Origin: JAVWJP01 sp036638975
GTDB lineage: Bacteria; Bacillota; Clostridia; Oscillospirales; Ruminococcaceae
Direction: 5' to 3'
DNA: 64,000 nt
Assembly: GCA_036638975.1 (NCBI GenBank)
Contig: JAVWJP010000002.1
Location: 1 to 64,000 of the forward strand
Below are positions 25,846 to 33,266 of this stretch, one piece after another. The notes below the pieces were generated by a model. The model searched no databases and was not told the origin of the DNA. It saw only the letters and a list, made by a program, of their open reading frames with translations. Position 1 is the first letter of the stretch, and each line of letters opens with the position of its first letter. Made by a program: the position numbers and the translations under genes.

Positions 25846-25932
25846 GCCGGTAACCGGCTGTCATACCATTTTACTAAATGGCTTAGACCCTTGGCTTTGC
25901 GCCCTGACGTTTCCGCCAGTTTGCCCTTTTGT
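25846..25932 (-). promoter_or_regulatory. Cyclic di-GMP-I (GEMM-I) riboswitch
   Basis: Minus-strand RNA with the GEMM-I hallmarks in order: AGGGCAAAC, a helix capped by a GAAA tetraloop (CTGGCG/CGTCAG), GGGCGCAAAGCC, GGTCTAA, a second helix (CCATTT/AAATGG) and ATGACAGCCGGTTACC. It lies 83 bp before the GTG of the diguanylate cyclase. A short hairpin (25801-25817) followed by five T downstream may be part of the expression platform. Boundaries are approximate. Confidence 0.93.
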
Positions 25933-26081
25933 ATTGTATTTTTTATATGTATAAATTTAATATTATATAATATAACTACTGTCTAATTATATCACTTTTG
26001 TTAAGAAATAGTCAAGCCTATTAATGTAAATTAATAAATTTGTAAAATATATGCAGAACAGAGATATTGTGTATTGTAAGT

Positions 26082-26624
26082 TCATTTCAAATCATACAAA
26101 TTGCCATTTTGTATCGCTTTAAGCCTTGCTACACGTTCCTTATAATCAGGCATAAACCGCTCTATCTCGGCATAAAAAAGTGCGCTGTGGTTTTTTACCC
26201 TTATATGTGCAAGCTCGTGCACAACAATATAATCTATTATGTCGCTCGGCAAAAGCATAAGCCTGTACGAAAAGCACAAGCTGTCCTTTCCGCTGCAGCT
26301 TCCCCAACGCGTTGCCGCCGATGTAAGCTTTACACCAGTCGGTGCTACTCCCATTACCTCACTGTAGTACTTTACCCGTGCGGGCAGTAGCTCTGCCGCT
26401 TTTTTTAAAAGCACAGCTTTATCACAAGCAGCGGCTTTATCAGAAATTTGCCGTAAACGGCGCAGCTCCTTATGCTTAACTATCCAGTCTGCGTGCTGCA
26501 CCACAAATGCTTCGATATTGCAAAGCGGCATTTTAAACGGTGCCCGCACCACCGCCTGTAGGGTTTTATCAATACTTAGCGAAATACTTTTTCGCCGTGC
26601 CCGTATAAGTAAATATTCCGTCAT
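26082..26624 (-). CDS. YgjP-type M48-like zinc metallopeptidase
   Basis: 180 residues. The zinc motif HELAHIRVKNHS (HExxH plus a further His) and the WGSCS motif identify the YgjP/DUF45 group of small cytoplasmic putative proteases; E. coli YgjP is the reference. No signal peptide or membrane segment. Substrate unknown. GGTGGAG lies about 8 bp before ATG 26624. Single gene downstream of the riboswitch promoter region of the cyclase. Confidence 0.88.
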   Translation of the reverse strand: MTEYLLIRARRKSISLSIDKTLQAVVRAPFKMPLCNIEAFVVQHADWIVKHKELRRLRQISDKAAACDKAVLLKKAAELLPARVKYYSEVMGVAPTGVKLTSAATRWGSCSGKDSLCFSYRLMLLPSDIIDYIVVHELAHIRVKNHSALFYAEIERFMPDYKERVARLKAIQNGNLYDLK

Positions 26625-26802
26625 ATCTCATTCTCCACCTAAACAATATTTAAAAGCGCTGTTAATAATCATAACACTGCATTAACCAAAAATAAAGTCC
26701 GGTAAAGCATATAAACTCAATATTATGTTCTCTATTTTAGTTTTTTGTGATACAATAGCATAGTATATTTAACTGGCAAAATACCGCATTGGGAGAGATT
26801 GT

Positions 26803-27606
26803 ATGAAAGAACCGCTCGTCAGCATAATTGTGCCAATATATAACGCAGCACCGCAGCTGGCAAACTGCCTGCAAACCATTCGCCGACAGCGTTATACAAA
26901 TATAGAAATATTGCTGGTAAACGACGGCAGCGAAGATGTAAGCCTGCCTATATGCGATATGTACGCCAGAATAGACCCGCGCATAACTGTGCTAAGCCGC
27001 CCAAACAGCGGTGTTTCTGCCACACGGAACGTCGCCATAGGGCTTGCAAAGGGCGAATATCTGCAATTCGTCGACAGCGATGACTGGCTGGACTGCAATG
27101 CCACACGACTTATGGTAGAGCGCATTACAGAAACAAAGAGCGACATGGTAATTTCTCATTACTGCCGTGTGGACGGTGATAAAACAACTGTACACGGTTT
27201 TTTAGATGAGGGGGCGGCAATAACCCAAAAGGAGCTTGCACGCTACCTTTTAGATGAACCGGCAAGCTTTTATTATGGAGTTATGTGGAACAAGCTTTAC
27301 AAACGCGACATCATTGAAAAGCACCATATTCGCTGTAACGAGGAGCTTTCGTGGAGCGAGGATTTTCTTTTTAATCTTGAATATATTCGTTATTCAAAAA
27401 GCTTTTGCTCGCTGCAAACGCCTATTTACTACTACCGCAAAAACGAGAACAGCCTTACAGCCACAAAAATAAACCTTTTAAGCACCGTTAAAACAAAAGC
27501 AAAGCTTTTTCCATATTATAAAAAGCTTTATACCGAAATTGATTTATACGAGCAATATCGCCCGCAAATTTATCGTTATCTTATTGCCACAGCAGAGCAC
27601 AGCTAG
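26803..27606 (+). CDS. Family 2 glycosyltransferase, short, ending inside a tandem array
   Basis: 267 residues. The GT-A start (PLVSIIVPIYNAAPQLANCL), NDGS near 46, and VDSDDW near 90 (metal-binding DxD) identify GT2; it would add a sugar to a surface polysaccharide or lipid. Relatives often run to about 320 residues. The last residues (ATAEHS) are encoded by the first unit of the 72-bp tandem array, and the stop TAG is part of the repeat. The 3' end may therefore have been replaced by the array. No other glycan gene is nearby. Confidence 0.85.
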   Translation: MKEPLVSIIVPIYNAAPQLANCLQTIRRQRYTNIEILLVNDGSEDVSLPICDMYARIDPRITVLSRPNSGVSATRNVAIGLAKGEYLQFVDSDDWLDCNATRLMVERITETKSDMVISHYCRVDGDKTTVHGFLDEGAAITQKELARYLLDEPASFYYGVMWNKLYKRDIIEKHHIRCNEELSWSEDFLFNLEYIRYSKSFCSLQTPIYYYRKNENSLTATKINLLSTVKTKAKLFPYYKKLYTEIDLYEQYRPQIYRYLIATAEHS

Positions 27607-28040
27607 AGCAGCGCGGCTTGAATCCCCCCCGCCGAAGGCGGGGGGGATATAATTTTTATAACAGCAGAGCACAGCTAAAGCAAGCGGCTTGAATCCCCCC
27701 CCGCCGAAGGCGGGGGGGATATAATTTTTATAACAGCAGAGCACAGCTAGAGCAAACGGCTTGAATCCTCCCGCCGAAGGCGGGGGGATATAATTTTTAT
27801 AACAGCAGAGCACAGCTAGAGCAAAGCAGCTTGAATCCTCCCCGCCGAAGGCGGGGGGATATAATTTTTATAACAGCAGAGCACAGCTAGAGCAGCGCGG
27901 CTTGAATCCCCCCCGCCGAAGGCGGGGGGGATATAATTTTTATAACAGCAGAGCACAGCTAAAGCAAAACAGCTTGAATCCTCCCCGCCGAAGGCGGGGG
28001 GGATATAATTTTTATAACAGCAGAGCACAACTAGAGCAAA
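27589..28040. repeat. 72-bp tandem array with a GC-rich hairpin
   Basis: Six full units and one partial unit, starting at 27589, 27661, 27733, 27802, 27873, 27945 and 28017 (69-72 bp each). Each holds CAGAGCACAGCTA, a hairpin of CCCCCGCC and GGCGGGGG around GAA, and ATATAATTTTTATA. C and G run lengths vary between units, and some C become T opposite G, which keeps pairing only in plus-strand RNA. No spacers, so not a CRISPR. Confidence 0.95.
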
Positions 28041-28106
28041 GCGCCCTCAAGCCTTATTAAAAAGCTCACGGGCGCTTTTGCCGCATATATACATCAAAAA
28101 GCCGTA

Positions 28107-28916
28107 CTAAAACATAGGTACAACTGCACCTTTGTAGGTTTCTTCTATAAACTTTTTAACTTCATCACTTTTTAAAGCGGCTACAAGTGCTTTTAAATCC
28201 TCGCGGTTTTCGTCACCCTTGCGTACAGCCAGTACATTTACATATGCCTTTGTCGATTCTGATTCTTTAGATTCTACAGCCAAAGCATCTTTAGACGCAT
28301 TAAAGCCTGCCTGTAAAGCGTAGTTGCCATTAATTACCGCGACATCTACATCGGCAAGCGAGCGCGCAAGCTGTGCCGCCTCAAGCTCGTTTATCTTTAA
28401 ATTCTTTGGGTTTTCTACAATATCCTGCACTGTGGCATTAAGCCCCGCGCCATCTTTAAGCTTTATAAGCCCCTGCGCCTCCAGCAAAAGCAACGCACGC
28501 GCCTCGTTGGAAGGGTCATTTGGCACAGCCACCTGTGCACCATCTTTAAGGTCTGCCAAAGCCTTTGTTTTGCCTGCGTAAATTCCAAACGGCTCGTAGT
28601 GCACCTCTGCTATAGACACTAAATCGGTTTTGTTTTCGGTATTAAAGTTATTAAGGTATGTGATATGCTGAAAATAGTTTGCGTCCAGCTCTTTTTCAGA
28701 TACAGCGGTGTTTGGTAGAATGTAGTCTGAAAACTCTTTGATTTCAAGCTCTATTCCCTGTTTTGCAAGCACTTCCTTTGCAACCTTTAGTATCTCGGCG
28801 TGTGGCACAGGTGATGCACCCACCACTATTTTTCCGCCCTTTGTCTTTGCCCCGCAGCCGCTAAAAAGCCCTGCCGCAAGCACAGCACACAGTAAAAGTG
28901 AAATTATCTTTTTCAT
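28107..28916 (-). CDS. metQ: MetQ-type substrate-binding lipoprotein
   Basis: 269 residues. A lipoprotein signal (KKIISLLLCAVLAAGLFSGC, lipobox LFSGC, Cys near 24) is followed by the NlpA/MetQ fold (VGASPVPHAEIL, ANYFQHITYL, VPNDPSNEARALLLL). It would bind methionine on the outer face of the membrane and deliver it to MetNI. ATG 28916 has GGAGG 12 bp upstream. Third gene of metNIQ, but separated from metI by two copies of the 83-bp hairpin repeat, which may alter its expression relative to metNI. Confidence 0.93.
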   Translation of the reverse strand: MKKIISLLLCAVLAAGLFSGCGAKTKGGKIVVGASPVPHAEILKVAKEVLAKQGIELEIKEFSDYILPNTAVSEKELDANYFQHITYLNNFNTENKTDLVSIAEVHYEPFGIYAGKTKALADLKDGAQVAVPNDPSNEARALLLLEAQGLIKLKDGAGLNATVQDIVENPKNLKINELEAAQLARSLADVDVAVINGNYALQAGFNASKDALAVESKESESTKAYVNVLAVRKGDENREDLKALVAALKSDEVKKFIEETYKGAVVPMF

Positions 28917-28973
28917 AATATAACCCAACCTCCATAATATTTTTTAAGAGAACCTCTAAAAGTCAATTTTTTT

Positions 28974-29140
28974 AAAACTATCGCAGCTAGTTTTAATTGC
29001 GCATGTGCGTAGCACGCGATTTAGATAAAAATTGATAAAACAGGAACTGTTTTATTAAAACTATCGCAGATAGTTTTAATTGCGCATGTGCGTAGCACGC
29101 GGTTTAGATAAAAATTGATAAAACAGGAACTGTTTTATTA
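28974..29140. repeat. 83-bp three-hairpin repeat, two tandem copies
   Basis: Units start at 28974 and 29057. Each has three palindromes: AAAACTATC with GATAGTTTT, GTGC with GCAC around GTA, and ATAAAACAG with CTGTTTTAT around GAA. The same unit occurs as a three-copy array at 52590-52830. It sits between metI and metQ, inside the operon. Confidence 0.93.
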
Positions 29141-29149
29141 AAGATACTC

Positions 29150-29809
29150 TTAATTTCGTTTATCAACACGGCGTGCAAGCCTCATGCCCGCCTCTTGAAA
29201 AACCTGAACAACAATAACGAGCATTACAACCGTTATAAGCATAATATCGTTTTGAAAACGGTAATAACCGTAGTTTGTTGCTATAGAGCCAAGCCCGCCG
29301 CCGCCGACAAAGCCAGCCATGGCAGAATAGCTTAAAATTGTAGTTATAGCTATTGCACCATTTACTATAAGCGCCGGTTTTGCCTCAGGTATCATCACTC
29401 TGCAAATTATAGTTAAAGGGGTTGCACCCATGCTTTGCGCAGCCTCTATTACACCGCTGTCCACTTCTTTTAAAGATGACTCGACAAGGCGCGCTATAAA
29501 AGGTGCGGCGGCTATTACGAGGGGTACAATAGTTGCGGTAGAGCCTATAGTGGTGCCAACTACCCACCGTGTAAACGGTATTACGGCAACAAGCAAAATA
29601 AGGAACGGCACAGAGCGCACTATGTTTATTATTACACCTAAAACACTGTTTAAGGTAGGCATTGGCAATATACCGTTCTTGTCGCTTACCACCATAAAAA
29701 CGCCAAGCGGCAGACCTATTAAATATGCTGCAAGGGTAGAAACAAGCGTCATATACAGGGTTTCTAAAAGCCCCACCCAAAGCATAGAGAATATAGATGA
29801 ATCAAACAT
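29150..29809 (-). CDS. metI: Methionine ABC transporter permease
   Basis: 219 residues with about five membrane helices, starting MLWVGLLETLYMTLVSTLAAYLIGLPLG. The EAA coupling loop is IEAAQSMGATPLTIICRVMIPEA near 140. Transports methionine across the membrane with MetN and MetQ. The start overlaps the end of metN by 8 bp, and GGAGG lies about 9 bp before ATG 29809. Confidence 0.95.
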   Translation of the reverse strand: MFDSSIFSMLWVGLLETLYMTLVSTLAAYLIGLPLGVFMVVSDKNGILPMPTLNSVLGVIINIVRSVPFLILLVAVIPFTRWVVGTTIGSTATIVPLVIAAAPFIARLVESSLKEVDSGVIEAAQSMGATPLTIICRVMIPEAKPALIVNGAIAITTILSYSAMAGFVGGGGLGSIATNYGYYRFQNDIMLITVVMLVIVVQVFQEAGMRLARRVDKRN

Positions 29810-30809
29810 TTTCTTCTACCTCCTCTACCTTTAAGTTTTTAATGCGCAAATATGCTAGCATTTTGTCTGCAATTTCTTTTTGCAGTGGAAGCTGCACAAC
29901 TATTTGACCAAATGCCTTGCCGTCTATGTTTTTAGTATCTGCAAATAAAATATTAACAGGCTCTTTACACTCCATAATCATGTTGGCTATAACAGGCTCA
30001 AATGACGAGCTTCCGTCAAAAACTATGCGGCAGCAACGGCTTCCAAAGCTTTGTATAGGCTTACCCTCAGGGTATACAAGGCGTTTTGCAGCCTCAGAGC
30101 GCGGGTTTAAAAATATTTCTCCAACCTCGCCAATCTCGGCAATACTGCTGTCCGAAATTATAGCAACACGACGGCATACTTCTTCTATCACTGCCATCTC
30201 ATGGGTTATTATGACAACAGTAACACCAAGACGTTTATTAATATCCTTTAACAGGGTTAAAATAGAACGTGTCGTGGTTGGGTCTAAGGCGCTTGTTGCT
30301 TCGTCGCACAAAAGCACCTTAGGGCTTGTGGCAAGCGCCCGCGCTATTGCAACGCGCTGTTTTTGCCCGCCGCTTAGCTGTGCCGGATATGAACCTGCCT
30401 TGTCGGAAAGCCCCACAAGCTCCAAAAGCTCTGCCGCGCGCTTTAGCGCCTGTGCGTGCGGTATTTTTGCTACCTCCATAGGGAAGCAAATATTGCCCAC
30501 GACCGTGCGTTGCATAAGCAAATTGAACTGCTGAAAAATCATACCCATCTGCTGACGCACAAGTCCAAGCTCTGCACCGCTTAGCGTGCCTAAGTCTTTA
30601 CCGTCAAATACAACTGAACCGGAGGTTGGTTTTTCTAAAAAATTTATGCAGCGGACAAGGGTACTTTTTCCGGCTCCGCTCATTCCTATAATACCAAAAA
30701 TCTCACCCTTATTAATATCGAGGCTGATATTTTGTAAAGCCACAACAGTACTGTTTTTACTTTTAAAAGTTTTACCAAGTTCTTTTAGGCTTATAAGCGT
30801 GTCTGACAC
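29802..30809 (-). CDS. metN: Methionine ABC transporter ATP-binding protein
   Basis: 335 residues. Walker A GMSGAGKST, signature LSGGQKQRVAIARAL, Walker B VLLCDEATSALD, H-loop VIITHEM. The C-terminal NIL domain (about 260-335, IVVQLPLQKEIADKML) binds methionine and inhibits transport in characterised MetN. GTG 30809 was chosen from the family N-terminus (SDTLISLKELGKTF); its ribosome site is weak. No S-box or T-box was found upstream; instead there are duplicated palindromes. Confidence 0.94.
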   Translation of the reverse strand: MSDTLISLKELGKTFKSKNSTVVALQNISLDINKGEIFGIIGMSGAGKSTLVRCINFLEKPTSGSVVFDGKDLGTLSGAELGLVRQQMGMIFQQFNLLMQRTVVGNICFPMEVAKIPHAQALKRAAELLELVGLSDKAGSYPAQLSGGQKQRVAIARALATSPKVLLCDEATSALDPTTTRSILTLLKDINKRLGVTVVIITHEMAVIEEVCRRVAIISDSSIAEIGEVGEIFLNPRSEAAKRLVYPEGKPIQSFGSRCCRIVFDGSSSFEPVIANMIMECKEPVNILFADTKNIDGKAFGQIVVQLPLQKEIADKMLAYLRIKNLKVEEVEENV

Positions 30810-30858
30810 TGCTTCACCGCTTTCAATTAATGATAGTAAAATAATGTGCTTATGTGCT

Positions 30859-30978
30859 GGGTATAATAGACGTTTGCGACTATTATACCATAAAAGCAAA
30901 GCGTTATGGTATAATTTCGCATCGCCATAGGCGGCGAATGTAAATAAAAGTATAATAATCGTTTACGGTTATTATAGC
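30859..30978. repeat. Pair of related imperfect palindromes upstream of metN
   Basis: Two inverted repeats, 30859-30889 and 30950-30978, share the form G-TATAATA, a CG-AAACG centre and TATTATAC on the minus strand. Between them GCGTTATGGTATAATT repeats the TATAAT word. Each could be an operator or overlapping divergent promoter. The function is not evident. Confidence 0.6.
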
Positions 30979-30979
30979 A

Positions 30980-31406
30980 CATTATGCCCGTCTAGTATAG
31001 ATGAACAGACAAATTTAATGCCGCTTGCCTTATGGGTGAGCGGTTATTTCTTTGCCTTGGTAATAATAATTACTATGTATTTGCCGATATGAGAAGGTAA
31101 ATATTTCATATTGACAAATACTTGCTTTGTTCCTCGAAAATATGAAAAGTTCACAAAAATTGCATTGACTGATTGTACAATATGTGGTAAGGTTAGGTTG
31201 TTATAGGTGCCGGACGGAGCCTCGTTTTTTTCGTAAATACTGGTTTGTTTCAAGAGCTTTTTCTTGTGTTGCGCCGCACCGAATGGCATGGTGCGAACGT
31301 TACAAATCGGTATAAGCGGCGGTATTTCGCCGATGTCTGAAGAGCCGATTTCATACGGAACACATTAACAAAAGAAACAAACTAAATTTATGAAAAGAGG
31401 AAGCAA
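30980..31406 (+). promoter_or_regulatory. Structured 5' leader of the DEAD-box helicase gene
   Basis: About 430 bp without a credible gene. Near the 3' end are a hairpin CGCACC/GGTGCG (31275-31295) and a two-layer stem: AAATCGG (31304-31310) pairs with CCGATTT (31345-31351) around CGGCG/CGCCG (31317-31332). Long structured leaders are known on cold-shock helicase mRNAs. A TTGACA at about 31115 and a TTGACT near 31166 are promoter candidates without convincing -10 partners. Confidence 0.5.
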
Positions 31407-33179
31407 ATGAATCAAGTACCATTTAAAGAGCTTAACATTATGCCCGAAATTATGCTGGCAGTAGAAGGCATGGGGTTTGAAGCCGCCACCGATATACAGG
31501 CGCAGAGCATACCGCTTATACAAGAGGGGCGCGACGTTATAGGTCGTTCACAGACAGGCACGGGCAAAACTATAGCCTTTGGAATACCCGCGCTTGAAAA
31601 AATAGACACTTCCGAGGCAAAGCCGCACATACAGGTGCTTGTTCTGTGCCCCACCAGAGAGCTTGCAATGCAGGGCTGTGCAGAGCTTGAGAAGCTGGCG
31701 CAATATATGCCCGGAATAAGAACGGCCGATATTTACGGCGGTGCCGCTATGGACAGGCAGATAGTAAAATTAAAACGCGCCAATATTGTAATAGGCACAC
31801 CGGGACGCGTTATGGACCATATGCGCCGCAGAACGCTAAAGCTGGACCACCTTAAAATGATAGTTCTGGATGAAGCAGACGAAATGCTTTCGATGGGCTT
31901 CCGCGAGGACATTGAAACAATACTTCAGGACACGCCGGACGAACGGCAGACAATACTTTTTTCGGCAACTATGCCGCCGCCTATTTTGGCACTTACAAAG
32001 CTTTACCAAAAGAACCCGCAGCTTATCGAAATAGACCGCAAGCAAATAACCGTCGATAACATCGAGCAGCATTACTACGACGTGCCTATGGGACGCAAAA
32101 TGGACGCGTTAAACCTTATTTTAAAGTTTTATAACCCAAAGCTTGCACTTATATTCTGCAACACAAAATCTATGGTTGACAATATAAGCGATTACCTCAA
32201 CGCACAGGGAACAGAGGTTGAGGGTCTGCACGGTGACATGAAGCAAAGCCAGCGCTCTAAGGTTATGGACTCGTTTAAGTACGGCAAAACAACCATAATG
32301 GTTGCTACAGATGTTGCGGCGCGCGGTATAGACGTAAACGACATCGAATATGTAATAAACTACGATATCCCTCAAAACAGCGAATACTATATTCACCGCA
32401 TAGGGCGCACAGGGCGCGCGGGTAAATCCGGCGTTGCAATAACGCTTTGCAGCGGCAGACGTCAAGTAGAACAGCTTATGATGACTGCGCGAATGACAAA
32501 ATCTAAAATAACCCGCAGTGAAATTCCAAACGCAGAAGAAATTCGCACAAAAATGACGGAACGCAGTATGGAGCTTGTAGAAAGCTTTTTGGCAGAAACG
32601 CCAAGCCTTGCCTATGCCGATATGGTCGAGCGCCTTAACGAAAAAGGCTTCGCGCCTGAAAACGTAGCCGCCGCCTTACTGGAAATGCACTTTGGCAAAC
32701 AAGACTCAGACCTTAAAGAGATTAAAGCAAACAAGCCGCGCGAGCGCATTGGAGGAGCACCTCTGAGCTACTCTAAGATAGTTCTTAATATTGGTCGCAG
32801 CAGCCGTGTAGCACCAAACCACATAGTGGGTGCTATCACCGAGCGCACAAATCTTTCCGGCAAGGACATAGGTAAAATAGAGATTTTTGATGAACGAAGT
32901 GTAATAGGCATACCTACCGATGACCTTGATTCTACCGTTGCAGCAATGCAAAACAGTAAGATATGCGGCAAGCCCACTACCGCGGCTGTTTTTGAGGCAC
33001 GCGGGCAGGTTGACAGCTATAAGCCATATGCACCGCAGCGCAACGCTTCGCGCCACACAGACGGTGCAAGGCGCGACAGCTTCCGCAAGGATTTTAGAAA
33101 AAGCGATGCACCAAAAAGCATAGAAAGCAAGGACTACCGCACTCTGCCTAAAAAGCGTTTTCACAAGGACCATGAATAA
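31407..33179 (+). CDS. DEAD-box ATP-dependent RNA helicase (DeaD/CshA-like)
   Basis: 590 residues. Helicase motifs: GFEAATDIQAQSIP (Q motif), SQTGTGKT, PTRELAMQ, GTPGR, DEAD, SAT, ATDVAARGID and HRIGRTGRAG. A DbpA-type RNA-binding domain lies at about 455-530 (LNIGRSSRVAPNHI then IGKIEIFDERSVIGIP), followed by a basic tail. This layout is that of DeaD-type helicases, which unwind RNA in ribosome assembly and in the cold. GAGGAAG lies about 4 bp before ATG 31407. The long structured leader fits post-transcriptional control. Confidence 0.93.
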   Translation: MNQVPFKELNIMPEIMLAVEGMGFEAATDIQAQSIPLIQEGRDVIGRSQTGTGKTIAFGIPALEKIDTSEAKPHIQVLVLCPTRELAMQGCAELEKLAQYMPGIRTADIYGGAAMDRQIVKLKRANIVIGTPGRVMDHMRRRTLKLDHLKMIVLDEADEMLSMGFREDIETILQDTPDERQTILFSATMPPPILALTKLYQKNPQLIEIDRKQITVDNIEQHYYDVPMGRKMDALNLILKFYNPKLALIFCNTKSMVDNISDYLNAQGTEVEGLHGDMKQSQRSKVMDSFKYGKTTIMVATDVAARGIDVNDIEYVINYDIPQNSEYYIHRIGRTGRAGKSGVAITLCSGRRQVEQLMMTARMTKSKITRSEIPNAEEIRTKMTERSMELVESFLAETPSLAYADMVERLNEKGFAPENVAAALLEMHFGKQDSDLKEIKANKPRERIGGAPLSYSKIVLNIGRSSRVAPNHIVGAITERTNLSGKDIGKIEIFDERSVIGIPTDDLDSTVAAMQNSKICGKPTTAAVFEARGQVDSYKPYAPQRNASRHTDGARRDSFRKDFRKSDAPKSIESKDYRTLPKKRFHKDHE

Positions 33180-33188
33180 CACTTACTA

Positions 33189-33217
33189 TTGACAAAATTT
33201 ACAAAATGCGTAATAAT
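33189..33217 (+). promoter_or_regulatory. Promoter of the secreted protein gene
   Basis: TTGACA (33189-33194), 17 bp, AATAAT (33212-33217). Confidence 0.6.
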
Positions 33218-33266
33218 ATAAGAATAAGTTTTGCTTAAATAATATAAAAAAGCGGAGGTATTCAGT

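Noticed and set aside
27544..28028. Minus-strand open frames across the 72-bp array giving a repeated Cys/Tyr/Pro-rich peptide
   Set aside because: No ribosome binding site. The frame is a by-product of unit lengths near 72 bp, and one 71-bp unit breaks it.
27589..28040. CRISPR array
   Set aside because: Units are contiguous and nearly identical over the whole length, with no unique spacers and no cas genes in the window.
28038..28078. Terminator of metQ
   Set aside because: AAAGCGCCC and GGGCGCTTT can pair, but the loop is long and no proper T run follows on the minus strand, so it was not listed as a feature.
30810..31000. SAM (S-box) or T-box riboswitch upstream of metN
   Set aside because: None of the conserved core words of these leaders is present on the minus strand.
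31044..31289. 81-residue minus-strand open frame in the helicase leader
   Set aside because: No ribosome site and no recognisable motif; the region is better explained as a structured leader.
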